64,000 nucleotides of DNA from Pochonia chlamydosporia 170 (lineage: Eukaryota > Ascomycota > Sordariomycetes > Hypocreales > Clavicipitaceae), in assembly GCF_001653235.2 (NCBI RefSeq), contig NC_035791.1, positions 744,001 through 808,000 of the forward strand, written 5' to 3'. Below the pieces are notes generated by a model. It had not been told where the DNA came from. It saw nothing but the letters and a program-made list of their open reading frames with translations, and searched no databases. Position numbers and translations under genes: made by a program. Each line of letters opens with the position of its first letter. The first letter of the stretch is position 1. This document shows positions 35,345 to 46,423 of the stretch, one piece after another.

Positions 35345-36601
35345 GGCTCTGCATACTAACTATTTCGAAGCTTTTGTTGGGGTGATGGGCGGGAGAAAAG
35401 ATTCGTGAATAGTAATAATGGTTAAACTTTGGCAAGATCTGACATGGCGCGGGTGTGCAATTAAGTATGAAGAATGTATGAATGAGCAATCACACGCCGT
35501 TTCATCGATAACATTGAGTTGTGCAGCCAGTGGCAGACGATACTGTTCAACGGTTTGTGCATAATGGCCTTATGTTTTGAACTTTTCACGGCTCTTTTGA
35601 TGTCTTGTCACAGAGTGAGTGGTGTTCATTGCATTGGCAGCAAGCTCAATGACATGTCGTGCTTTGTCATGGCGTCATGAAATGGTTTCGGCTCATTGAC
35701 TGGAACAAAGGCTTGGTTGAACAGCGCCAAAACTCGAAATACTACGGAGGGCTTCGGAAAAATTCGCAACTTGAACATGATATGTTGCCTCTGCAAGCGT
35801 TTGCCCTTGGTTATGTGGCCTACTTCGTCTAGTTGCATCCAGATGGACATTATGATGGCAGTGGTGAGAACGGGCTCGGCTGCTATGGCCATGGACTCGT
35901 CGACTTGATTGACTAATGGATTGGCAGGGTATAGTTGTTACACAGAAACAAAGAACCGAGATGCCCATTCATGCACATGGAAAACTCACTAGGATTCAAG
36001 ATTAAATATTTGGCGTGTCTTGCTGCCAAATGCAGTCTGGTAGGTAAATCCATGTGCAAGTTTAGACGCCAGAGTTATCCTCATTAAACTCATTAAACTA
36101 CACTAGGCTGAAATTAAAGATATGATTGTCAATTTAAATCTTTGAATCCAAATCCGCTAGGCTGCTATCATCCTTTGTGACAAAATTGTTGTTTCGCCCA
36201 ACGATCATTGCCAACATTGGTCATCTGCCTCAATTGTCATTGACCAGACTCAGTCTTGATTTTTGACATGATGGAGCTGGTTCAAATGGCTGGGGCCTGA
36301 GCACTGTGCGAAATGCGAGTGGTACGTAGAACATATTTGGTTCCTTGCAAAATCACGTACTACATACACTCTACAAATTCGGACTAAATGTTGAAGTAAT
36401 TTGCTCCTCTTTGTTGTGGGCAAGTATAACAGTTTCCCACGGTTTTTAACCGTCTTGAAACTATTAGTAGATGGTCTTACGCTCTTAATGCCAGCAAACA
36501 ATTATCGGAGAATACTTGTACTTGAGAGAGGAGATGTTGACGGGAAATACAGTGTGACCAGGCTGTGATTATAATTCGTACTGTACAGCCGACTGAATGC
36601 C
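35345..36601. other. Divergent intergenic region, no gene seen
   Basis: 1.26 kb between the starts of the monooxygenase and the Zn2Cys6 gene; it holds both promoters. Small frames at 35.6-36.0 kb show no motif. Confidence 0.5.
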
Positions 36602-38667
36602 ATGCAGAACGGACTCAACCGAGTATGTGTGTCCGGTGCAACCAGAAACATCAAATGCATCCAACATGAACCAAAATGCAAGCCAGCCTCTGGTGCCAAC
36701 AAACCAGACATGTCCACATCCAATGGGGACCAGTGCGCCCAAAGTGCACAGAATAATCATGCCTGCTCTATGCAAATACGACCAAAGCCACCTGCAAGTC
36801 CAAAGCCACCACGAAAGAAGAGATGGGCGCCAAAGGTGAGGACGGGATGTCGCACTTGTCGGTAGGCCAAGCCCCTTTATCACCAATTAAGCGGCTCGGT
36901 AGCGACTAAGTCTTGTCACATACTATATTCAGAGCTCGCCGTGTCAAATGTGACGAATCTAAGCCCGTTTGTCAACGATGTCAGATATCTGGCTATCGTT
37001 GCGACAGATTGGAAGGACCACGAGCACAACCGAGGTCTCCAGTCTTAGATATCAATGCCCGCCACAACAGCCTCCGAATAATACACCAACCCCATGTTCC
37101 TATATACCCAATGCAAGTAGACGCCACTGATCAAGAACTCGAATTGTTCCATTTCTACCGGACAGAGGTTACTGGGCGTTATACAAATTCGTTTAACGGC
37201 TCTCTTTGGGGCATACATGTTCTCTTGGGCGCCCAGCATCATCCATGCATATGGCGAGCTTGCAACGCCGTGGCCGCCATGGCCCAGTGGAATAACATCA
37301 GGTCAACCTTGGGTAGTATGGAATCCATGAGCTCCACGAGTGCGGCATCAACTACTGCACGGGACAGAATGAGGTACCTGTATGCCATGGGTCTAAGGCA
37401 GTATGCCTCGTCTCTTCAGCTGATTATACACATGGCACAGTTAGCACAGAAGCACAACACTCTTAGCTTCAGCGACAAGTCCGTAATTTTGGCCACAAAT
37501 ATGCTGTTCATAATCTGCAGCATTAACGGGAATGAAGTCTCGGACTCTCTGTCTCATTTCGCAAACGGTGTCAACCTTATCGAACAATGGAACTTGTGGC
37601 AGCAACTGCAACCACCCTCCTTACCCTCCCCGGACTCTGTCGCCTCTGTTGACACAAATACCAACGATGCAATTATTCCCATTATACCTCTGCTTTTGTT
37701 TTACGTACAGACAGACGGCGTGGCTCTAGATGTATCCCCACCGGTGCCATCGCAAGAACGGGTCTGGAGGTGGGAAAATGCCCTCGTTGCTCTACAGAAG
37801 CAACCCATTTGCTCGTCAATGGCTGCCTATCTTGAGCAGGAGTTGATATGGATTGGCACACGCGGCATCCTCCAACGAGTTCCCATTGTGCCAAGTCGGC
37901 GCGAAAAAGAAGGCATTGATGGATGCCGAACTGGCATGAAGATGTATGCCGAAAACTGGAAAACCAGATTCGACAAGTTCCAGTACTCAAAGTCACTGCC
38001 GAGCGTTAATAAAAGCGAGAGCGTGCTCATGACAATAATGAACATGAGGCACATTCTCCTCACCGTTATGTTACAAGTAGACATTGCCAATTCGGAGACG
38101 TCTTGGGACGCGTTTGAGCCTCAATTCGAAACCATAATACACAATATGGAGTCGCTCCTTGGCAGACATGCAACGGTCGAGGAGCCATACTCACAAAATC
38201 GCACAGAAACTACCCAAACGAGGAAAATTGACTCCTTTTCATCCAAAACGTCATTACTAAATCCACTTCCCTTCCGATTATTCCCCCTCTTTTACGTGGC
38301 CAAGATTTGCCGTCATCCAGGCATCCGTCGACGAGCCATTGCACTACTTGGCGAACAACGCCGCAGAGAGAATGTGTTTGGCCACAAATCAGACATTTCC
38401 TACCTTCTTAAAGGCGCCATTGCCATAATGGAGTTTGAAGAGAGCGCATGGTCTACAAGGGACGGAATTTCTTCCCAGGGGCAAAGACAACGAAAGGTGG
38501 TCGGATGCCGCTGCGTACCAGGCAGGTTTATCTGCCATGGCCATCGTGTGCACGAATTCAAGTTTATAGATTTTCAGGCAAGCAAGGCTGAAATAGAGCT
38601 TCACACAGTGGCTGATGTCATGCATAATCGTCCGGGGCGAATAGTTAGTATGGCAAGACTGGACTAA
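36602..38667 (+). CDS. Zn2Cys6 transcription factor
   Basis: Two exons (36602-36861 and 36933-38667) give 664 aa. The intron interrupts the zinc cluster: GCRTCR in exon 1 continues as ARRVKCDESKPVCQRCQISGYRCD in two adjacent blocks, a complete C-x2-C-x6-C-x5-C-x2-C-x6-C. A basic Lys/Pro-rich stretch (RPKPPASPKPPRKKRW) sits just before it. The remainder is a helical fungal regulator body starting MQVDATDQELELFHFYRTEV, typical of the uga3/Zn2Cys6-plus-Fungal_trans_2 type. The last part may be read out of frame: see the finding on 38440-38570. It is divergent from the FAD monooxygenase and could regulate that neighbour, which is inference. The start could also be the in-frame ATG at 36710. Confidence 0.85.
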
Positions 38668-40262
38668 GGTTTTCGGTTGCATTTCTTGGGGTTTGTTTTG
38701 GGTGTCAACAGGTCCGTGGTGAAAACTTACATTGTCCGGAGTACCAAACGGAAGGGTTGAACAGACAAGGAAAACACCTTTGGTCTCATACATTGAAGGG
38801 TCAATATGAACATTATACAGCAGCACCGCAGCTACATAACTGTTGTATTGCAGACTGTGACTCTACTGGTGGATGTCCAGTTTCGCTTTCCAAAAACGAG
38901 TTGAGGCACTCGACATCCCTCGAGCATGAAGACGCCACACTTTAAACACAGAGCGAAAAGACCGAACCTGGCACAATGCCAATCTGCCTACCTATTCAGT
39001 TGGCACTGTCGGCTCTGCTATAGGCAATCTACAAACATCAACTGGTCTGGTAGCACAACAACAGTTCAACGGTCAACCACAAGGGGGCGGAGCTGGTTGG
39101 TGGCTTCTTTAGATTTCCACAATTTGGGACACCACCCCGACAACACGCTAGCTGTCGGCAAGGAACAAATCTTGGCCATAGAGTCTATTTTTAACTGTCG
39201 GTGATTGGCATCGGACCCTTTGAGTGGCAGTTGGAGCTATCACGTTGTTGCTTTTGCAACAGCGCACCGGGAAGTGATGACTCGTAAATCAACAGGCAGG
39301 ACGCAGGTTCTTTGGTCTCAATATTCAAGACTTGTATTGGATCATGCTTGTCTTAAGAACCCACTGCGTCGACAAAGCTGGGGTTTATGCGAACAGGCTT
39401 CTCGCCTCACCTCTTCAATATGTCTCACACTGCAGAGCATTGCTTCCACAATTCCCGTCCAAACCACCGGGGACCAAAAGCCATCCAGACATCGGTGAAC
39501 AAATCCCAGTGAATCAATTTCACCGCTAAAACCCAACCATCGTACGGTAGTTCCCGTAGAACAAGGGAAAAGAGCCTTGCATTGCCACCCCCGCCAGAAT
39601 CCTAACCACCAACCTTCAGCCGCACGACAACTTGACCAGGGACACAGAAACGTGCCACCAATCATGCCAAGCATTTCTCTTCAGCCCTGCACGAAGGCAG
39701 AGTGACCAGAGGAGAAACAGGAATAAACCCACCTCAGCAACCCGGTGGCCTAGGTTCGGAGCCCAAAGGCATCCAGCAACTGACGCTAATGCAAAGCGTG
39801 TTCACATCGGTCCAGCAACTCACCTGCAAGCTACTCGAGTCCCTGCCTTTCAGGCTGAAAAGCCATCGTCCTCGGACTATCGCCCGCCATACTGGGGCTG
39901 AGGGGCTGGAAGGCTGACTGCAGGTTTGAGTCAATGGGTGCAAGGAATATGATGAGGCTATTTGCAAGGCCATCAAGGATGAGCTACACCTGGCAGCCTG
40001 GCCCACTAGCTCATGGCTTGCAGGCTTCCTTCGAAGAAAAGATGAGAGCTTTTTCTCATGGGAAAGCTCGCGTTGAGGCTCTGCCGCTGCATCCTCGGCC
40101 AGCAGGTATATGTAAGGGCCGATTCCCGCTTCCAAAAGTGCCAGGCTGACTCTGACTTACACCCATGTTCTTGGCTGTAATAGCCCATTGACAGTTTCCA
40201 TCTCTTATCTCGTACCCATTCAGCCTTGGTGTCTCTTCACCAGGACAGATCAAGCTTGAGCC
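38668..40262. other. Intergenic, no gene seen
   Basis: About 1.6 kb. Several short frames exist on both strands, none with a recognised domain or consistent splicing. It contains the promoter of the cysteine-rich wall-protein gene. Confidence 0.5.
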
Positions 40263-41321
40263 ATGCAATTGTACTCTCTCTTGGTCTTGGCCGTTGCCGA
40301 ATTAGCAGCGGCTGAGCAAGTTCTCCCCAAGCAAGCTATCGGCGGCATATCTGCCCGACAGCTCTTCGCCAAGTCGGAGCCAGTTTTCGAGTTCTCAAAA
40401 CGAGCCTCCTGTGACATTGGCCAGGTAACATGCCACGACGGCTGTATCCCCATCGGCGGCCAATGTTGCGCCTCAACAGGCTGGTGCAAGATCGGTACCG
40501 TCTGTGACGAGAAACTCGGCGGTTGCTGTCCGATCGGTAAGACTTGCACCAGCGGTCCTCCCGGAGGCCCGACCTGCGACGCCGGATACACACCCTGCAA
40601 GGATAAGTGTATGACCATCGGGGGAGACTGCTGCGGTGACGGCACCTTCTGCAAAGCTGGCTCCAAGTGCAATGGCAACGGTGGATGTTCCGCCGGCGGT
40701 GGTGGCGGCGGAGGCGGTGGTAACCAGTGCCTCTCAACTCAAGAAGCTTGCAATGACAAGTGTATGCCAAGGGGATCCGTTTGCTGCGGCAATGGCAGAT
40801 ACTGCATGTCAGGATATAGCTGTGTCAACGCCGGTCTGAACTGCTCTCCTGGTGGTGGAGGCGGCGGCGGTGGTGGTGGAGGCAACCAATGTCTCTCTAC
40901 CCAGGAAGCATGCAACAATAAGTGTATGCCCAAGGGCTCCGTCTGCTGCGGAAACGGAAGATACTGTCTCTCGGGATATACCTGCGTCAACGCTGGCCTC
41001 AACTGCGCTCGTGGAGGTGGCGGCGGCGGCGGCGGCGGCGGTGGTGGTGACACGACTGCCGCACCAGAGACGACCGCCCAACCGACTTACAGCTTGACAT
41101 CAGATGAAGGATCTGGCGCCGCGCCCACCGACAATCCTCCCGTTGAGACGACTTCTCAGGGTTCACCAACTGACGCAAATCCTACACCTACCGATACTGG
41201 TGCCGGGACGGCCGCGGGAACAAATGCGCCTACACAGACGAAGGCGCCGGGTGCTGCTGGCATTGTACAGGTGCCTTTGGTTTTGGGAGCTGTGGCAATG
41301 GCTCTTCCTTTGGTTTTGTAA
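40263..41321 (+). CDS. GPI-anchored cysteine-rich wall protein with polyglycine linkers
   Basis: A single-exon gene of 352 aa. A signal peptide (LYSLLVLAVAELAAAEQ) is followed by a possible Kex2 site (SKR, about residue 49). Four cysteine-rich modules follow, each with C-x3-C-(I/M)P/T-x-G-x-x-CC then x-x-x-x-C spacing: CHDGCIPIGGQCC, CKDKCMTIGGDCC, CNDKCMPRGSVCC and CNNKCMPKGSVCC. The last two modules are near copies and are separated and followed by runs of 9-12 glycines. A Thr/Pro/Ser-rich stalk leads to a GPI signal: small residues APGAAG then a hydrophobic tail ending ALPLVL. Such proteins are wall-anchored. The disulfide pattern recalls granulin-like or chitin-binding-like folds, but ligand binding is not demonstrated. 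Confidence 0.85.
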   Translation: MQLYSLLVLAVAELAAAEQVLPKQAIGGISARQLFAKSEPVFEFSKRASCDIGQVTCHDGCIPIGGQCCASTGWCKIGTVCDEKLGGCCPIGKTCTSGPPGGPTCDAGYTPCKDKCMTIGGDCCGDGTFCKAGSKCNGNGGCSAGGGGGGGGGNQCLSTQEACNDKCMPRGSVCCGNGRYCMSGYSCVNAGLNCSPGGGGGGGGGGGNQCLSTQEACNNKCMPKGSVCCGNGRYCLSGYTCVNAGLNCARGGGGGGGGGGGGDTTAAPETTAQPTYSLTSDEGSGAAPTDNPPVETTSQGSPTDANPTPTDTGAGTAAGTNAPTQTKAPGAAGIVQVPLVLGAVAMALPLVL

Positions 41322-42815
41322 TATGGATAACTGCTGGATGTTAGTTCATGGGATTCGGTTGGCGGGCTGTTTAATTGCCTTCGGTATGGATTTAATGAGA
41401 ATACGATGAGATTGTTTAGGATAATATATGATACCAACTATTTTTTACAACGAATTTGAATAACTTGTGCCAGTCGGGGAATGTGAGAGTTGTTGGTTGG
41501 CGTTATAGTTTGTTGAGCTTGTTAGTTCGTCTAGGGTAAGAGGTAAAGCTAGCGGACGGAAGATGCTAGGGTGTTCTTTCATATTAGGATATGTGTGTTT
41601 TGTGAGTACGTGTTTCATAATTGCATTTAATGAGCAAATTTCAATATTCTCTTTCGGTTTAACTTGGAATATTTGTAAGTGGTCTCACATGATGGTGGTT
41701 TGTGGTGCTCAAGTAAAAGGCAGTGATGTGGCTGACGACGAGTGGCAAAGACGTTCTTGAGGCTCAGCACCCAAGCTCTACGTGGGCGGCAAGGCAGCTA
41801 TGGCAGGTATGATTGTTGGTAATGGGTGAGTCTGAACATTCAGTTGTTATTGCATCAATCGGTCGACCTGCAGCGTGCTTTGGATAGAGCTACCTGGCAT
41901 GGGGTGAATGAAGTCTGGTTGGCCTCAAAGGAACATTGAAGGCAAAAACCAGACAAGAAAGCAACTTCACAGCACAGAACACTCGCCCAAAACGCCAAAT
42001 ACTTTCCGCAGCTCACGCTTGGGAACACTAATCAAACCACATCGTCGCATGGTATTACGCACCCTGTCAATTCGCGACCCTGCAAGTGTTGGTTGCTGAC
42101 GGCAAGGACGCGTGTACTCGGCCTTCAACTAGGCCGATTGTCGATGAGACCGACGCAAACTCCATGTCCCAGGTTTAGCTGAGCTCGCATTTGACAGAAT
42201 TGCTTGCGCATGCAAAGAAAATTTCTTTGCCGCCGCCTCGTCTGCGCTTTTCTCAGTCATCATTTTGAGCCATGATGTGATGACGATCAGCAGGGATTGA
42301 TTGAAGTTGATGCAGTGCAGTTTGCTTTGTTGGTATTTTAAGCCACAGACAGACAGCAAGAGCACAGGACATGGACAGATTGAGTTTGGGTTACTTGTGG
42401 TGTCTGGTCTGGTCCCTTTTAACCCCCCTTTTCCTCTTTGTATGCGACAGAATTATTGTTTGTGAATGATCAACATGCGATGATATACTCGTAAATCGCA
42501 GCTGTTCGCGTTCAATCAATTTGTATTGATCGTTGTCATTTGGTCAACATTGAACCCCGCCGCCAACTTGCACCATCTGCGTCTGTCTGGTCACTCAGAG
42601 TCACCCTCAGTCTCCAGTCTCAGCCACTTCCTCTCCGCTTACATCATCGCTGCTTCCTCGCACCCGTCCGATTGACCAAGTCACTTTAACATCGTCGTCC
42701 ACTTCATCTGAGCGTCGCGGTCACGCTCGCAATTTCGAGTCATTGATGCGAGAGGAGGGGTTGTATTTGCACATTTCATCTACTTGACGTCATTGCAGGC
42801 CCTGCCTTAGCAAAC
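41322..42815. other. Intergenic and 5' leader of the MINDY gene
   Basis: About 1.5 kb without a supported gene. The right part (42560-42720) is strongly pyrimidine-rich, a common feature of fungal promoters and transcript leaders. Confidence 0.5.
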
Positions 42816-45590
42816 ATGGTGTTTCAAGAAGTGCCTAGAGCTGCTCCTCCAGCTCCATCTCCAGCTCCCGCCATCGAGTCTACATCCCAAACAGCTCAAC
42901 AACATCAACAACAACCATCATCACAGACACCATGGACCGACGAACCGAACGATTCCGCCTGGGAGCATGTCCCTGCACAACAAACCGGATCTGCCGCGCC
43001 GGCTTACCCATCCAACCCGGAGCAAATTCCAATCTCCCTACAACCAGGCAATAGCCAAACCAACCTGGGTGGTGGTGACGAGAATGTATGGGGCGAAGCG
43101 CCAAGACAAGCGTCCAGCCCAGCCGATCCGAGCAAATTAGAACAAGTTCCGGATATACTCAAGCCTGGTGGAAATAGGGCTGAAACGAACCCATTCTTGA
43201 AGAGAAAGCCAGTACCAGCACCGCAGAACACCGAAGCTACGACCGCCGAGGCATTATCCAGGCTGGAGGTTAACGACCCCAGCCAAAACACCAACCCATG
43301 GCAGCAAGCTATTGACAGTCGACAAAACTCGACGGGACATCCCTCTCCGCAGCCACGGCCGGTCACGGCTGAAGGCATCGAGAGCGACCCATGGGTAGCC
43401 AACGACGACAAACCCTCGACGTCACAACCAAGTATTCCACCCAAATCACCGGCGTTGATATCATTGCAATCGGACGACGGTGACAAACCTACGTGGAAGG
43501 AAGAAGCTGGCAAAGACAGTGACAAGATTGTAGTCGAGTCACCGTCGACTGCCATGGCTGATGAGCTTTTGGAACAGAATGTCTGGGACGACCTGGCCTC
43601 ATTTGGCAAGGGCAAGTCCAAGGCGCAGCAAGTTTCTACTGCCGGCCAGGCTGCCCAGCTCGACGACTGGAGCCTGATTGACGCCGATTCATCCTCGAAC
43701 CCCTCGAAACAAGCCAACGAAGAAGATGGCGCAGACGAGAGGCCGCCTCTGCCGTCACGGTCCACTGGTCTACAACAGAAATGGGTACCTTCTCGACCGC
43801 CCGTTGACGCAAAGGCGGAAACATACCAAGTGAAGAATATTCGCTGGCATGATCCGAAATCTGAAAAGAACCCTCGAACGTCACCGATCTTGATCCAGAA
43901 CGAGAACGGCCCGTGTCCGCTGGTCGCGTTGGTCAACGCCTTGACTATGACAACGCCGGCGGACAACCCAGACACCACGCTCGTACAGGTGCTGAGGTCA
44001 AGAGAGCAAATCAGCTTGAATCTGCTGCTTGATGCGGTCTTTGACGAACTAATGTCGCCGAGGCGAACCAATTCAGAGGACGCACTCCCCGACGTATCGG
44101 ACCTATATGCCTTCCTACAAAGCCTACACACTGGCATGAATGTCAATCCTCGATTTGTGCCGACGCCAGAAATGGTCAACGCCTATAAGCGGACCTCTTT
44201 GACGCACCTGCACCCCACGGAGCGAGGAAATTTGATACCGGGGACCTTTGAAAACACCATGGAGATGAGCCTCTATGCCACATTTTCTATTCCTCTGATA
44301 CATGGCTGGTTGCCAGCGCAAGTCGATCCTGCATATAGTGCCATGGAACGACATGCTGGCTCCTACGAAGATGTGCAGAATCTATTGTTCCGTGAAGAAG
44401 AACTCGAGGAGAAATTGTCTACTGGCGAAGAGTTGAGTGAAGACGAACAGGAGCTGTACCAGGATATCGTGACTATAAAAATATTTTTAGACTCGTCGGC
44501 TACTCAACTTACAGCGTGGGGCATCGAAGTCATTGGAAAGGCAATGCGACCTGGCACGTTTGCCATTTTGTTTCGAAACGACCACTTCAGCACCCTGTAT
44601 TGCCATCCACAGACGCTACAGCTGCTCAGTCTCGTGACTGACGCCGGTTATCGGACTCACGACGAGGTTGTCTGGGAGAGTCTTGTTGATGTAAATGGAG
44701 AACGAACCGAATACTTGTCTGGGGATTATCGTGTGGTTGGGCTGACGAGTGAGGCGGGACCGAGCACCAATCTCAACTCCTCGACGACTGATGCCGGCGG
44801 GCAATGGACAACAGTACAAAATAAGCGCGGCAAAGGAAGACAGCAGGACGAAGAAATAGCAGCTGGAGTTTCACAGCATGAACAGGAAGATCGGGACTTG
44901 GCGCTCGCTTTACAACTTCAAGAGGAAGAGGACCACAAGCATCGCGAGGAACAAGCGCGCCGACAGCGAGAGAGTATTCTTTCTGAGCAATACATCGAAC
45001 AGCAAGGTCATCGACCTGCACCAGTAGACCGAGACCGCAGACGCACGTCTACTCCCGGAAGCAACAATGGCATTGCCCCGGAACGACGGAGCTCAAACAC
45101 GCACAGCATCCCTGTTACGACGACGACAACGAGTACTTCACATTCGCGACAGCCGAGCGTGTCCCAGCCTGTTCAGCAGCAGCAACAAGTCAGATCACTG
45201 ATTCCGCCACGTCGGCCAGGCGTGACCCGTCGAGCAGAATCGAATGGAGACGACGCGCCACCTTCTTATGAGCAGGCTGCGCAAGACCCTGCATATGTGC
45301 CGCCGATGGGACACCCGAGTCATTCGCAGAGCAGCTCTACATTGGCACGACAGTCATCACGACAGACAACGGCGAGTTTGGATCCGTCACAGAGTCAGGT
45401 TCCAGGCGGGCAGAGCCAAAGGGGATCTTCAACATATCTGACAGCAACGCCGAGCCAGCCGGTTGTGAATGTTGACGGGTCGCTTCATCATGTTCCGAGT
45501 CAAGGCCAAAGAGTGCCGCTTACACCGTCCAGTTCAAGGAGACAGCCTGTTGGTCATGGGGGCAGGGACAAAGATTGCGTGGTGATGTAG
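42816..45590 (+). CDS. MINDY-family (FAM63) deubiquitinase with C-terminal CaaX box
   Basis: An intronless gene of 924 aa. The long Pro/Gln/Ser-rich N-terminus (1-340) is low complexity. The MINDY domain begins near YQVKNIRWHDP and has the catalytic cysteine C367 in QNENGPCPLVALVNAL and the catalytic histidine H590 in RNDHFSTLYCH, so it should be active. The family trims K48-linked polyubiquitin. A helix around EDRDLALALQLQEEEDH looks like a ubiquitin-interacting motif, which family members use to bind long chains. Another low-complexity tail follows, with Ser/Gln-rich and Arg-rich parts. The protein ends KDCVVM, a CaaX prenylation box predicted for farnesylation because of the final Met, which would place the enzyme on a membrane. 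The long antisense frame inside it is a shadow. Confidence 0.93.
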   Translation: MVFQEVPRAAPPAPSPAPAIESTSQTAQQHQQQPSSQTPWTDEPNDSAWEHVPAQQTGSAAPAYPSNPEQIPISLQPGNSQTNLGGGDENVWGEAPRQASSPADPSKLEQVPDILKPGGNRAETNPFLKRKPVPAPQNTEATTAEALSRLEVNDPSQNTNPWQQAIDSRQNSTGHPSPQPRPVTAEGIESDPWVANDDKPSTSQPSIPPKSPALISLQSDDGDKPTWKEEAGKDSDKIVVESPSTAMADELLEQNVWDDLASFGKGKSKAQQVSTAGQAAQLDDWSLIDADSSSNPSKQANEEDGADERPPLPSRSTGLQQKWVPSRPPVDAKAETYQVKNIRWHDPKSEKNPRTSPILIQNENGPCPLVALVNALTMTTPADNPDTTLVQVLRSREQISLNLLLDAVFDELMSPRRTNSEDALPDVSDLYAFLQSLHTGMNVNPRFVPTPEMVNAYKRTSLTHLHPTERGNLIPGTFENTMEMSLYATFSIPLIHGWLPAQVDPAYSAMERHAGSYEDVQNLLFREEELEEKLSTGEELSEDEQELYQDIVTIKIFLDSSATQLTAWGIEVIGKAMRPGTFAILFRNDHFSTLYCHPQTLQLLSLVTDAGYRTHDEVVWESLVDVNGERTEYLSGDYRVVGLTSEAGPSTNLNSSTTDAGGQWTTVQNKRGKGRQQDEEIAAGVSQHEQEDRDLALALQLQEEEDHKHREEQARRQRESILSEQYIEQQGHRPAPVDRDRRRTSTPGSNNGIAPERRSSNTHSIPVTTTTTSTSHSRQPSVSQPVQQQQQVRSLIPPRRPGVTRRAESNGDDAPPSYEQAAQDPAYVPPMGHPSHSQSSSTLARQSSRQTTASLDPSQSQVPGGQSQRGSSTYLTATPSQPVVNVDGSLHHVPSQGQRVPLTPSSSRRQPVGHGGRDKDCVVM

Positions 45591-46351
45591 TGTGTGTTTG
45601 TCGGTTGCGCAGAGATGATGAGGTTTGCATGTCATGATTGATGAAGCATGGATAATGGATAATGGGTGCATGGCGTATATTGTATAGTACATTGATGTGA
45701 TTTTACAGTAGTTGATACAATTGACGTTGTCGTTTACATGAGCGTCAGCCATGCAAATTGCATTCACACACTACTTTTCCATCTTCAATTGTCACCAGTG
45801 CGCAAGCAACGACATTACAAACATGTGATGCAAACAGCTCTAGAAGGCAAGATTCCATCGGCAGGTGACACTGACATGTCAATGCAGCCATGCATGGATC
45901 ATCATCCGATGACGACAAACCAACCAGCACAACATTGAACGCTGATTTGCGCAAACACACGCAAACCAACACGGCGTGCGACTACCGGCCCATTCCGCAC
46001 CCGATTGACGATTAATCACATATCCCGCACCATCCGTTTCGTCGACAATCCTACGCTGCTCTATGCTCGCGATACAAAGTACGTATCATCGATTAAATCC
46101 TGGTCATGTGGTGCAGGCATCTTAGTGGATGGAGGAATTGGCAAAATTTTGCGGGGAAAAAAAAACAGCAAGAGCAAAAGGACAAAAGGTCAAGGCGCGT
46201 TGACAGACCCTCAATTAGCGCCACAAATCTCCATCGTCACGACCCCCTTGATATCAGTGCGTTGACATCATCACGGTCACTTACTGGGCAATCAGTCGGT
46301 GCTGGAAGGAAAAAAAAAATAGAAGCATTTGCTTGTCTTGTCGTGAACGGG
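45591..46351. other. Intergenic, no gene seen
   Basis: 3' flank of the MINDY gene and upstream region of the reductase-like gene; no coding sequence recognised. Confidence 0.5.
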
Positions 46352-46358
46352 TATATAT
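46352..46358 (+). promoter_or_regulatory. TATA box of the steroid-reductase-like gene
   Basis: TATATAT in GGGTATATATGCGCG lies 72 bp upstream of the ATG at 46424, a position suited to a core promoter with a short leader. Confidence 0.45.
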
Positions 46359-46423
46359 GCGCGTTGAGAAGGATTCGCGTCATTCTTTTCTTTCGCAACT
46401 TCACTCTCTTGATACCTTCGACA

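Noticed and set aside
28850..38667. Calling the MpaB-hydrolase-monooxygenase-regulator stretch a second biosynthetic cluster
   Set aside because: There is no core synthase (PKS, NRPS, terpene synthase or DMAT) in the stretch, and a 2EXR gene is interleaved; kept only as a finding.
39342..39674. 110-codon Trp/Cys-rich minus-strand frame
   Set aside because: Unnatural composition and no splice partners; treated as chance.
43004..44179. 391-codon antisense frame inside the MINDY gene
   Set aside because: Shadow of the conserved plus-strand coding frame; Ser/Cys-rich composition and no domain.
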